Of a DNA stretch of 64,000 nt, positions 39,001 to 49,846 are shown piece after piece. The stretch covers positions 162,567,353 through 162,631,352 of the forward strand of contig OX457058.1 in NCBI GenBank assembly GCA_949752795.1, written 5' to 3'. The notes below the pieces were generated by a model, which did no database searches, was not told the origin of the DNA, and saw only the letters and a list, made by a program, of their open reading frames with translations. Every line of letters begins with the position of its first letter. Position 1 is the stretch's first letter. This stretch comes from Hyperoodon ampullatus (lineage: Eukaryota > Chordata > Mammalia > Artiodactyla > Ziphiidae). The position numbers and the translations under genes are program-made.

Positions 39001-39711
39001 TCCTGCAGCCTTTCCTGTTAATTGCCCCAGAGAGAGGTGAAGGCATATGGAAAAAAAGGATGATATGGCATGGGGGAAGTTACCATAGGAAATAGAGAAA
39101 ACTCTCAGTGGTGCTAGAGGATAGGATGAGAAAGTTCAGGTTCAAGAGGGCTGGAGGAGGAGAGATGTGAGTTTTCCTACTGTCTCCATTATGTTGAACA
39201 CCTTTAGGGCAGAAGAGGAGAAGAACACGTAGAAACTCCCAGATAGATTTGGGAAGATGTAAGAAGCTCAATTTTAATGTCTTACCTCCTCTTTTGTAGA
39301 GATTAGTAGCTTTCTAAAGAAGTCCCACTTCTGGCATGGTGCCATGACCATTACAGTGAGAGGGGATGCAGGAGCAGCATTGTGGAAGGAGGCCCAGGTA
39401 GATCTCCTAGAGAACACTACAGGTTCCTACAGCCTGGATGCACCGTGGGGGAGATCCAGAAATTGGTGTGGGGGTGACAAAGTACCAAGCATATTTGTGG
39501 GTCTGAATAAGCCATAATTCAGGGAAAGGCGGGCATGCCTCATGACCAGAGGCTATACTGTAAAGGGCCCATGTATTTTATCGTGGATGTCATCTGTAGG
39601 CTGTTCTGCCTGGCTCCTCTCTGGAGAACAACTGACCAGCATGTGCAACTGAATTCCTCACACTCAGAGGTATCTTGGGAAGGTAGAAGGGATAGGAGCA
39701 TATTTGAAGAG

Positions 39712-39748
<37 letters not shown>

Positions 39749-40339
39749 CCTTAATAGGAAGTCTGAACCTTAAGTGTACAGCATTTTCAAAAAAGCATCT
39801 ATTCTAAACCAGACAAGATAGAGTTACTAGCAAATAGCATTATCCCATGAGGGAGAAAGGCATTTATATTTGCTTTTAAAAAAGTATTTCCATACGTACC
39901 TAATGAAGCAGTATGTGTAAAATATGCATAAGGAAAGAGATTTAAGGTCAAACCTCAAAATAAACTTTTGTCTGTCTGTTTTATAGCTTTTCTAGTAAGT
40001 GGAAATAAACAGGACTTCTCTTTTCTATCCCAGATTTACTTCCCAAGTAAGTAGACCATAAATTAGAGTCTATGCATCCTTGACATTTTCATTTTCATTC
40101 TTTTTCTCTTCTCTTTCCTTTTCTTCTTGCCCCCTGCCCTCCATTCCTACTCTTCTATTGGACAATACTGGGGTACTTTAATCTGTATTTTGTTTCTTTC
40201 ACCTAATTAACAGCTACAGGGAGGGGCCAACCTGCTCTTTTAGTGCGATTCAAAACCAACAATGTGTCTGTCCACAACCTGATGCACAGGGAGAGACTGG
40301 CCAATATGTTAAAACAGCAAAACATTAGAATCAGAGAAA
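36051..40339. other. Largely unannotated 4.3-kb stretch
   Basis: No gene or confident transposon was recognised. It contains small AT arrays (about 36128-36155 and 36459-36481) and an A34 run at 39714-39747. Open frames (66-92 codons) show no domain features. Confidence 0.4.
39714..39747. repeat. A34 homopolymer
   Basis: Thirty-four consecutive A residues. It could be the tail of a retroposed sequence on the left, but I recognise no parent gene or SINE there. Confidence 0.95.
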
Positions 40340-40490
40340 TTAAGGCTTGAATATCTGCAACCACTTGGAACTGTGTGACCATTTCCAAGTCATTTAAGTC
40401 CTCAGGCTCAATTTTGCCATCTCTAGCATGGGGACAACAACACCCTCTTCTTACAGGACTCTTATTTGGATCATCTTAAATATTCCTCAC
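40340..40490 (+). mobile_element. MIR interrupted by the full-length L1
   Basis: 'aactgtgtgaccatttcc', 'agtcctcaggctcaatttt' and 'gccatctctagcatgggg' are MIR core words. The MIR appears to resume after the L1 at 47911 ('aaacactcagtaaatag'). Confidence 0.7.
40478..40490. repeat. Target-site duplication, left copy
   Basis: 'aaatattcctcac' immediately precedes the L1 start and recurs at 47898-47910, overlapping the A tail by three bases. Confidence 0.9.
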
Positions 40491-40505
40491 AGGGGGTCCC
40501 GGAGG

Positions 40506-40515
40506 AAGATGGCGG
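40506..40515 (+). promoter_or_regulatory. YY1-type site at L1 5' end
   Basis: 'aagatggcgg' matches the YY1 core (AAnATGGCGG). It lies 15 bp into the element, like the YY1 site that positions transcription initiation in human L1. The role here is inferred by position and motif. Confidence 0.65.
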
Positions 40516-41641
40516 AAGAGTAAGACGTGGAGATCACCTTCCTCCGCACAGATACATCAGAAATTCATCTACACGTGGAACAACTCCTACAGAACACCTA
40601 CTGAACGCTGACAGAAGACCTCAGACCCCCCAAAAGGCAAGAAACTCCCCACATACCTGGGTAGGGCAAAAGAAAAAAGAATAAACAGAGACAAAAGGAT
40701 AGGGACGGGACCTGCACCAGTGGGAGGGAGCCGAGAAGGAGGAAAGGTTTCCACACGCTAGAAGCCCCTTCGCGGGCGGAGACTGCAGGTGGCGGAGGGG
40801 GAAAGCTTCGGAGTAGCGGAGGAGAGCACAGCAACAGGGGTGTGGAGGGCAAAGCGGAGAGATTCCGGAACAGAGGATCGGTGCCCTCAGGCACACACCA
40901 GCCCGAGAGGCTTGTCTGATCGGCCGCAGGGGCGGGCGGGGCTGAGAGCTGAGGCTCGGGTATCGGGTTTCAGTCGGAGCGCAGGGAGAGGACTGGGGCT
41001 GGCGGCAGGAAGAGAGGCTGAAGGGGTTAGTGCACCATGGCTAGCCCGGAGGGAGTCCGGGGAAAAAGTCTGGAGCTTCCGAAGAGGCAAGAGACTTTTT
41101 CTTCCCTTTTGTTTCCTGGTGCGCGAGGAGAGGGCATTAAGAGAGCTGCTTAAAGAAGCACCAGAGACAGGGGTGGGACGCTGGGGCTGCTGCTGCCGCT
41201 GCCACAAGGCCTGTGTGGGAGAGCAGGTCACTGTCCACCCCGCCTTCCGGGGAGCCTGTGCACCCTGCCACTGCCGGGGTCCCGGGACCCAGAGACGGCT
41301 TTCCCGGGAAAGCGAACGGAGCGCCTCGGGCTGGTGCAACGTCACGCTGGCCTCTGCTGCCGCAGGCCCGCCTCACACTGTGCGCCACTCCCTCCCCTCT
41401 GCCTGAGTGAGCCAGAGCCCCTGAATCAGCGGCTCCTTTAAACCCGTCCTGTCTGAGCAAAGAACGGACGCCCTCCGGCGACCTACGCGCAGAGGTGGGG
41501 CCAGGTCCAAGGCTGAGACCCGGGAGCTGTGAAAGCAGAGAAGAGACAGGGAAATCTCTCCGTGCAGCCTCGGAGGCAGCGGATTAAAGCCCCACGGTCC
41601 ACTTGATGTGCCCTGCGTCTGTGGAGTGCATGAATGGACAG

Positions 41642-41791
41642 CGAATCATCCCAAATTGAGGAGGTGGACTTTGAGGACAAGATTTAAGACTTTTCCCCCT
41701 TTTCCTCTTTTTACAACGAATTATCCCAAATTGAGGAGGTGGACTTTGAGAGCAAGATTTTCGATTTTTCCCCCTGCTCTCTTTTTGTGAA
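41642..41791 (+). repeat. 75-bp imperfect tandem duplication in L1 5' UTR
   Basis: Two adjacent units each contain 'cccaaattgaggaggtgg', starting at 41642 and 41717. They differ at a few positions, such as 'cgaatcatcc' against 'cgaattatcc' at the start. Confidence 0.9.
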
Positions 41792-41955
41792 TGTGTATGT
41801 GTATGCTTCTGTGTGAGATTTTCTCTCTATAGCTTTGCTTCCACCATATGTCCCAGGGTTCTATCTGTCCGTTTTTTTTTTTCAATAATTACTTTTTAAT
41901 TTTAATAACGCTACTATATTTTATGCTTTATACTATTTTACTTTACCTGCTCTTT

Positions 41956-42285
41956 CTTTTTTTCCTACCTTGCCTTCCTCCCTCCCTCCCTCCGCCCCTC
42001 CTTTCCTTCTTTCTCTCCTTCTTTCCTTCCTCCCTCCCTTCTTCCTTTCACTCTATCTTTCTCTTTCCTTCCTCCCTCCCTCCCTCCCTCCTGTCTGTCT
42101 TTCTTTCCTTCCTCCCTCCCACCCTTCTTCCTTTCACTCTTTCTTTTTCATTCCTTCCTCCCTTCCTCCCTCCTTTCTTTCTTTCCGTCCTTCCTCCCTC
42201 ACTCCATTCTTTCTTTCTTCCTTTCTTTCTCTCTCTCCTTCTTTCTTCGACTAATTCTTTCTTTCTACATTTTCTCCCTTTTATT
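41956..42285 (+). repeat. Polypyrimidine (CCTT/CCTCC) tract in L1 5' UTR
   Basis: About 300 bp of almost pure C/T built from ttcc, ctcc and tttc units, with a few A or G interruptions. It is seen directly and could form triplex (H-DNA) structures. It gives proline/serine/leucine-rich spurious reading frames. Confidence 0.92.
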
Positions 42286-42788
42286 CTGAGTCAGGTAGAT
42301 GAAAGGCTCTTGATGCTGAAGCCAGGAGTTAGTACTGTGCCTCTGAAGTGGGAGAGCCAACTTCAGGACACGGGTCCACAAGAGACCTCACAGCTTCACA
42401 AAATATCAAGCAGCGAAAATCTCCCAGAGGTCTCCATCTCAACACCAGCACCCAGCTTCAGTCAACGACCAGCAAGCTACAGTGCTGGTCACCCTATGCC
42501 AAGCAATTAGCAAGGCAGGAACACAATCACACCCATTAGCAGAGAGGCTGCCTAAAAACATAATAAGGCCAAAGGCAGCCAAAAACACAACACCAGATGT
42601 GGACCTGTCCACCAGAAAGACAAGATCAAGCCTCAACCACCAGAACACAGGCACTAGTCCCCTCCACCAGGAAGCCTACACAACCTACTGAAACAACCTT
42701 AGCCACTGGGGACAGACACCAAAAACAACGGGAACTACGAATCTGCAGCCTGCAAAAAGGAGACCCCAAACACAGTAAGATAAGCAAA

Positions 42789-43703
42789 ATGAGAAGACAG
42801 AAAAACACACAGCAGGTGAAGGAGCAAGATAAAAACCTACCAGACCTAACAAATGAAGAGTTAATAGGCAGTCTACCTGAAAAAGAACTCAGAATAATGA
42901 TAGTAAAGATGATCCAAGATTCTATTTCCAAGATACAAAATCTTGGAAATACAATAGACAAAATGCAAGAAACAGTTAACAAGGACCTAGAAGAACTAAA
43001 GATGAATCAAGCATCAATTAAAAACACAATAAATGAAATGAAAAATACTCTAGATGGGATCAATAGCAGAATAACTGAGGCAGAAGAACGGATAACTGAG
43101 GTGGAAGATAAAATAGTGGAAATAACTGCTGCAGAGCAAAATAAAGAAAAAAGAATGAAAAGAACAGAGGACAGTCTCAGAGACCTCTGGGACAACATTA
43201 AACGCACCAACATTCGAATTATAGGGGTTCCAGAAGAAGAAGAGAAAAAGAAAGGGACTGAGAAAATATCTGAAGAGATTATAGTTGAAAACTTCCCTAA
43301 TATGGGAAAGGAAATAGTTAATCAAGTCCAGGAGGCACAGAGAGTCCCATACAGAATAAATCCAAGGAGAAATACGCCAAGACACATATTAATCAAACTG
43401 TCAAAAATTAAAGAAAACGAAATCATATTAAAAGCAGCAAGAGAAAAACAACAAATAACACACAAGGGAATCCCCATCTGGTTAACAGCTGATCTCTCAG
43501 CAGAAACTCTACAAGCCAGAAGGGAGTGGCAGGACATAATTAAAATGACGAAGGAGAGAAACCTGCAACAAAGATTACTCTACCCAGCAAGGATCTCATT
43601 CAGATTTGATGGAGAAATGAAAACCTTTACAGACAAGCAAAAGCTGAGAGAGTTCAGCACCACCAAACCAGCTTTACAACAAATGATAAAGGAACTTCTC
43701 TAG
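42789..43703 (+). CDS. ORF1: L1 ORF1 protein (RNA-binding chaperone), intact
   Basis: ORF1p is the trimeric nucleic-acid chaperone that coats L1 RNA. I place the start at 42789 ('gcaaaATGA', A at -3), giving 304 residues; the same frame stays open upstream to 42597, but that part reads as 5' UTR. The N-terminus is basic (MRRQKNTQQ). Residues about 45-125 are a heptad-like coiled coil (KIQNLGNTIDKMQ, then NSRITEAEERITEVEDK). An RRM-like domain starts near 131 (RDLWDNIKRTNIRIIGVPEE) and the C-terminal domain runs from about 196 (TPRHILIKLSK) to the end (residues 265-304: YPARISFRFDGE, then the FTDKQKLREF segment). Human ORF1p is somewhat longer (338 residues), mainly at the N-terminus. No stop or frameshift is present, in contrast to ORF2. 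Confidence 0.92.
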   Translation: MRRQKNTQQVKEQDKNLPDLTNEELIGSLPEKELRIMIVKMIQDSISKIQNLGNTIDKMQETVNKDLEELKMNQASIKNTINEMKNTLDGINSRITEAEERITEVEDKIVEITAAEQNKEKRMKRTEDSLRDLWDNIKRTNIRIIGVPEEEEKKKGTEKISEEIIVENFPNMGKEIVNQVQEAQRVPYRINPRRNTPRHILIKLSKIKENEIILKAAREKQQITHKGIPIWLTADLSAETLQARREWQDIIKMTKERNLQQRLLYPARISFRFDGEMKTFTDKQKLREFSTTKPALQQMIKELL

Positions 43704-43761
43704 GAAAGAAACACAACAGAAGGAATATACCTACAATAACGAACACAAAGCAATTAAGGAA

Positions 43762-46700
43762 ATGGGAATAGGAACATACATATTGATAATTACCTTAAAT
43801 GTAAATGGACTAAATGCTCCCACCAAAAGACACAGATTGGCTGAATGGATACAAAAACAAGACCCATCTATATGCTGTCTACAAGAGACCCACTTCAGAC
43901 CTAGAGACACATACAGATTGAAAGTAAGGGGATGGAAAAAGATATTCCATGCAAATGGAACTCAAAAGAAAGCTGGAGTAGCAATTCTTATATCAGACAA
44001 AATAGACTTTAAAATAAAGACTACTAGAAGAGACATAGAAGGACACTACATAATGATCAAGGGATCCATCCAAGAAGAAGATATAACAATTGTAAATATT
44101 TATGCACCCAACACAGGAGCACCTGAATACATAAGGAAAATACTAACAGCCATAAACGGGGAAATCGACAGTAACACATTCATATTAGGGGACTTTAACA
44201 CCCCACTTTCACCAATGAACAGATCATCCAAAATGAAAATAAATAAGGAAACACAAGCTTTAAATGATACATTAAACAAGATGGACTTAATTGATATTTA
44301 TAGGACATTCCATCCAAAAACAACAGAATAAACATTTTTCTCAAGTGCTCATGGAACATTCTCCAGGATAGATCATATCTTGGGTCACAAATCAAGCCTT
44401 GGTAAATTTAAGAAAATTGAAATTGTATCAAGTATCTCTTCCGACCACAATGCTATGAGACTAGACATCAATTACAGGAAAAGATCTGTAAAAAATACAA
44501 ACACATGGAGGCAAAACAATACACTACTCAATAATGAAATGATCACTGAAGAAATCAAAGAGGAAATAAAAAAAATACCTAGAAACAAATGACAATGGAG
44601 ACACGATGACCCAAAACCTATGGGACGCAGCAAAAGCAGTTCTACGGGGGAAGTTTATAGCAATACAATCCCACCTAAAGAAACAGGAAACATCTCGAGT
44701 AAACAACCTGACCCTGCACCTAAAGCAATTAGAGAAAGAAGAACAGAAAAACCCCAAAGTTAGCAGAAGGAAAAAAATCATAAAAATCAGATCAGAAATA
44801 AATGAAAAAGAAATGAAGGAAATGATAGCAAAGATCAATAAAACTAAAAGCCGGTACTTTGAGAAGATAAACAAAATTGACAAACCATTAGCCAGACTCA
44901 TCAAGAAAAAAAGGGAGAAGATGCAAATCAATAGAATTAGAAATGAAAAAGGAGAAGTAACAAATGACACTGCAGAAATACAAAAGATCATGAGTGATTA
45001 CTACAAGCAACTCTATGCCAATAAAATGGATAACCTGGAAGAAATGGACAAATTCTTAGAAATGCACAACCTGCCAAGACTGAATCAGGGAGAAATAGAA
45101 AATATGAATAGACCAAACACAAGCACTAAAATTGAAACTGTGATTAAAAATCTTCCAACAAACAAAAACCCAGGACGAGATGTCTTCACAGGCGAATTCT
45201 ATCAAACATTTAGAGAAGAGCTAACACCCATCCTTCTCAAGCTCTTCCAAACAATTTCAGAGGAAGGAACACTCCCAAACTCATTCTACGAGGCCACCAT
45301 CACCTTGATACCAAAACCAGACAAGAATGTCACAAAGAAAGAAAACTACAGGCCAATATCACTGATGAACATAGATGAAAAAATCCTCAACAAAATACTA
45401 GCAAACAGAATCCAACAGCACATTAAAAGGATCATACACCATGATCAAGTGGGGTTTATTCCAGGAATGCAAGGATTCTTCAATATATGCAAATCAATCA
45501 TCATGATACACCAAATTAACAAACTGAAGGAGAAAAACCATATGATCATCTAAATAGATGCAGAGAAAGCTTTCGACAAAATTCAACACCCATTTATGAT
45601 AAAAACCCTGCAGAAAGTAGGCATAGAGGGAACTTTCCTCAACATAATAAAGGCCATATATGACAAACCCACAGTCAATATTGTCCTCAATGGTGAAAAA
45701 CTGAAACCATTTCCAGGAACAAGACAAGGCTGCCCACTCTCACCACTCTTATTCAACCTAGGTTTGGAAGTTTTAGCCACAGCAATCAGAGAAGAAAAGG
45801 AAATAAAAGGAATCCAAATTGGAAAAGAAGAAGTAAAGCTGTCACTGTGTGCAGATGACATGATACTATACACAGAGAATCCTAAAGATGCTAACAGAAA
45901 ACTACTAGAGCTAATCAATGAATTTGGTAAAGTAGCAGGATACAAAATTAATGCACAGAAATATCTGGCATTCCTGTACACTAATGATGAAAAATCTGAA
46001 AATGAAATCAAGAAAACACTCCCATTTACCATTGCAACAAAAAGAATAAAATATCTAGGTATAAACTTACCTAAGGAGACAAAAGACCTGTATGCAGAAA
46101 ATTATAAGACACTGATGAAAGAAAATAAAGGTGATACAAATAGATGGAGAGATATACCATGCTCCTGGATTGGAAGAATCAATATTGTAAAAATGACTCT
46201 ACTACCCAAAGCAATCTACAGATTCAATGCAATCCCTATCAATCTGCCATTGGAATTTTTCACAGAACTAGAGCAAAAAATTTCAAAATTTGTTTGGAAA
46301 AACAAAAGACCCCAAAGAGCCAAAGCAATCTTGAGAACGAAAAACGGAGCTGGAGGAATCAGGATCCCTGACTTCAGACTATACTATAAAGCTACATTAA
46401 TCAAGACAGTGTGGTACTGGCACAAAAACAGAAAGATAGATCAATGGAACAGGATAGAAAGCCCAGAGATAAACCCACGCACATATGGTCAACTTATCTT
46501 TGATAAAGGAGGCAGGAATGTACAGTGGAGAAAGGACAGCCTCTTCAATAAGTGGTGCTGGGAAAACTGGACAGGGATATGTAAAAGTATGAGATTAGAT
46601 CATTCCCTAACACCATACACAAAAATAAGCTCAAAATGGATTAAAGACCTAAATATAAGGCCAGAAACTATCAAACTCTTAGAGGAAAACATAGGCAGAA

Positions 46701-47607
46701 CACTCTATGACATAAATCACAGCAATATCCTTTTGGACCCACCTCCTAGAGAAAAGGAAATAAAAACAAAGATAAACAAATGGGACCTAATGAAACTTCA
46801 AAGCTTTTGCACAGCAAAGGACACCATAAAGAAGACCAAAAGACAACCCTCAGAATGGGAGAAAATATTTGCAAATGAAGCAACTGACAAAGGATTAATC
46901 TTCAAAATTTATAAACAGCTCATGCAGCTCAATAGCAAAAAAACAAACAATCCAATCCAAAAATGGGCACAAGACTTAAATAGGCATTTCTCCATAGAAG
47001 ATATACAGACTGCCAACAAACACATGAAAGAATGCTAAACATCATTAATCATTAGAGAAATGCAAATCAAAACTACAATGAGATATCATCTCACACCCGT
47101 CAGAATGGCCAGCATCAAGAAATCTATAAACAATAAATGCTGGAGAGAGTGTAGAGAAAAGGGAACACTCTTGCACTGCTGGTGGAATGTGAATTGGTAC
47201 AGCCACTATGGAGAACAGTATGGAGATTCCTTAAAAAAACTAAAAATAGAATTACCATATGACCCAGCAATCCCACTACTAGGCATATACCCTGAGAACC
47301 CATAATTCAAAAAGAGACATGTACCAAAATGTTCATTGCAGCTCTATTCACAATACCCCAGAGATGGAAACAACCTAAGTGTCCATCATCGGATGAATGG
47401 ATAAAGAAGATGTGGCACATATATACAATGGAATATTACTCAGCCATAAAAAGAAACGAAACTGAGCTATTTGTAATGAGGTGGATAGACCTAGAGTTTT
47501 TCATACAGAGTGAAGTAAGTCAGAAAGAGAATGACAAATACCGTATGCTAACACATATATATGGAATTAAAAGAAAATGTCATGAAGAACCTAGGGTTAA
47601 AATGGGA
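43762..47607 (+). pseudogene. ORF2: L1 ORF2 (endonuclease / reverse transcriptase), multiply disabled
   Basis: ORF2p nicks DNA and reverse transcribes L1 RNA. The AP-like endonuclease domain is recognisable: N13, the QETH glutamate at 42, GDFN at 143-146, RIDH near 202-205 and SDHN near 227-230. The reverse transcriptase has the IDAEKAFDK motif A, the [10 protein letters not shown] motif and a CADD box in place of the usual FADD. Lesions seen: TAC to TAA at codon 190 (44329-44331); one extra A in an A8 run (44568-44575) shifting frame; TAA at 45551-45553 just before motif A; an in-frame 9-bp loss after 45714; TAA at 47036-47038; a 1-bp loss near 47296-47302; and loss of an A near the end, so the native stop is out of frame and reading runs on to 47625. 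The longest surviving piece is 480 codons (45596-47038). Confidence 0.93.
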
Positions 47608-47900
47608 ATAAAGACACAGGCCTAATTGAGAATGGACTTGAGGATATGGGGAGGGAGAAGGGTAAGCTGTGACAAAGCAAAAGAGTGGCATGGACATATA
47701 TACACTACCAAACTTAAGGTAGATAGATAGTGGGAAGCAGCTGCAGAGCACAGTGAGATCAGCTCGGTGCTTTGTGACTGCCTGGAGGAGTGGGATGGGG
47801 AGGGTGGGAGGGAGGGAGATACATGAGGGAAGGGATGTGGGAACAGATGTATATGTATGACTGATTCACTTTGTTATAAACAGAAACTAATAAAAAAAAA
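47608..47900 (+). other. L1 3' UTR and A tail
   Basis: Contains 'aggatatggggagggagaag', 'cagctcggtgctttgtgac', a G-rich stretch (about 47786-47840) and 'gtataactgattc'-like terminal words before 'actaataaaaaaaaa'. The G-rich purine tract is a usual feature of mammalian L1 3' UTRs. Confidence 0.85.
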
Positions 47901-47949
47901 TATTCCTCACAAACACTCAGTAAATAGAAACAAGATGATAATAATGCAT

Positions 47950-48644
47950 GACAAAGCTGCTTGAGCTAGTATCAGTCATATTCAATGGTTGATTGGAAAT
48001 TGAATTGCATAGAAAAAAAATAATGGTTTAAAGAAAAAAAACAGACCACACCCTTAAAACTGTAGTGTTTTCCCAAAGTAATCTCCAGTGATGACAAGCC
48101 ACAAAACCTTGTAATTTACTCAGTGAAAGTCTATGCTGAACTGTTCTGTTTCTCACAGTATTTGTGGTAACTCTTCTTTTCTGAAATTTGTTCTTCATGT
48201 CAGTTTGAGGAATGACTTGCTCCATGGTTGGATGTGTGATGATAATATTTTATGAGTGATACTTAACTGTAGCATTTTCATTAGAAAAAAAAGAGTCTAT
48301 ATATCCTTTGAAACTAAGTTGCCACAATCAAATGAACAGCTCGCTTCTAATATCATAGCAGGCCAAAGACACACAGCAAAGACACTGGAAAATTAATAAC
48401 TTGGTGTCAGTATTTTTATTCAGGGTATTATGAGATAGGTAAAAGCATTTCATAATATTTGTGGGGGAAACTGGACAAAAACGTTAGAGGATTGTTGTAG
48501 ATAGTAAGAGAAAATCATCTCTTCAGTTTTTTGATTTGCTAATTCATTAAAGGTGACCAAGATTCAAGTGCAGAAATAATTACACAGAAAATAGTCCATG
48601 ATATGGTGAAGTGGATAGACACAGTTAAGTGGAAAAAAAAAAAA
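47950..48644. other. Unannotated sequence
   Basis: No gene was recognised. The first bases after the L1 target duplication appear to be the MIR remainder. Confidence 0.4.
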
Positions 48645-49809
48645 AAATCCAAGCCCAGAATGGAAGAAAATATTTGAAAAAATATCTGATAAAAGACTTG
48701 TATCAAAAATAGTCAAAGAACTCTTAAAACTCAACAATAAGAAAATAAACAACTCAGAAAAATGGATAAAAGATCTGAAAAAATATTTCACAGAAGAAGA
48801 TAAAATATAAACAAAAGTTGGCAAATAAACATTTGAAAAGGTGTTCAACATCATTTGTCATTAAGGAATTAAAACAACACCATGATACCAAGACATTCTG
48901 ATAGAATGGCTAAAATTTGAAAACTGACAGTACCAATTGCTAGCTGGAGTGTGAAACAATAGGAACTCTCACTCATTGTTGGTAGGAATGAAAAATGGCA
49001 CAACCACTTTGACAGATAGTTTGACAGTTTCTTACAAAGGTAAATATACTATACAATCTAGTGATTGTGACTATCGGCATTTACTGCATTTATTTGAAAA
49101 CTTATGTCCACATAAATACATGCACGTGAATATTTACAGCAGCTTTATTCATAAAGCATCAAAAATTGAATGAAAACAAGGTATCCTTCAATAAGTGAGT
49201 GGATAAATAAGCAGTGGTTCATCCATACAATGGAATGTTACTTAATGACAAAAAGAAATGAGCTATCAAGCCATGAAACAGATGAATCTTAAACATATAT
49301 TGTAAAGTAAAAGAAGCCAGTCAAAAAAAAAACTACTAACTGAATGATTCAGATTACATGAGTTTCTTTAAAAAGCAAAACTATAGAAGCAGTAAAAAGA
49401 TCAATGCTTGCCAATGGTTTGATTGACGCTTGGGAAGAAGATTGAATAGATGAGGCATGGGGAATTTTAATGTTGGTGAAACTATTGTTTATGATATGGT
49501 AATGGTGAATAAAACACATTAAACACTCATAGAACTTTACAACACAAAGTAAATCTTAATGAATGTGAACTGGAAAAATCATTTAGGAATTTGAGGGATC
49601 CCAGAATATAATAAAAAATGCATTAAATAATCCAAATATATTAAAAATACATTTAAGAACCTCACTGTATGGGGTAGAAGGATATGGTACTGTAACTTTG
49701 AAAATAAGTTGAGTCTGTAAAACTGAAGGAAGAAAGAACTATGTATAAACACTTTACTCCAGTTAATAAAGTTGTTTCCTACTGGGGTATGAATTAACAA
49801 CTCTGAAAG

Positions 49810-49846
<37 letters not shown>

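Larger units (their letters stand above)
40491..42788 (+). promoter_or_regulatory. L1 5' UTR / internal promoter region
   Basis: The first 1.1 kb is clearly GC-rich and CpG-rich compared with its surroundings, as in L1 internal promoters. It is followed by a 75-bp tandem duplication (41642-41791) and a C/T-only tract (about 41956-42285). Upstream-frame extension of ORF1 to 42597 is possible but unlikely to be used. Long frames here (205 codons at 40789-41406 on +, starting GTG; 152 codons at 40887-41345 on -) overlap each other and probably reflect stop-poor GC-rich DNA. Confidence 0.8.
40491..47900 (+). mobile_element. L1: Nearly full-length L1 retrotransposon (7.4 kb)
   Basis: The element has the expected order: 5' UTR (40491-42788), ORF1 (42789-43703), a 58-bp spacer, a damaged ORF2 (43762 to about 47607), a 3' UTR and an A9 tail. 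A perfect target duplication 'aaatattcctcac' flanks it (40478-40490 and 47898-47910), preceded by 'ctt', which fits the TT/AAAA preference of L1 endonuclease. The 5' end begins at the usual 'gaggaagatggcgg', so it is not 5' truncated. ORF1 is open, but ORF2 has three premature stops and at least three frameshifts, so this copy should not be autonomous. Its proteins would normally act in a cytoplasmic RNP and then by target-primed reverse transcription in the nucleus. Confidence 0.95.

Noticed and set aside
39480..39747. Processed pseudogene ending in A34
   Set aside because: No parent gene, poly(A) signal or target duplication could be recognised; only the A run is supported.
40887..41345. 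Antisense ORF0-like protein as a supported gene
   Set aside because: Only an open frame in GC-rich DNA is visible; kept as a low-interest observation, not a gene call.
41848..42510. 220-codon frame rich in proline, serine and leucine
   Set aside because: It is the translation of the C/T tract in the L1 5' UTR; no domain is present and composition explains it.
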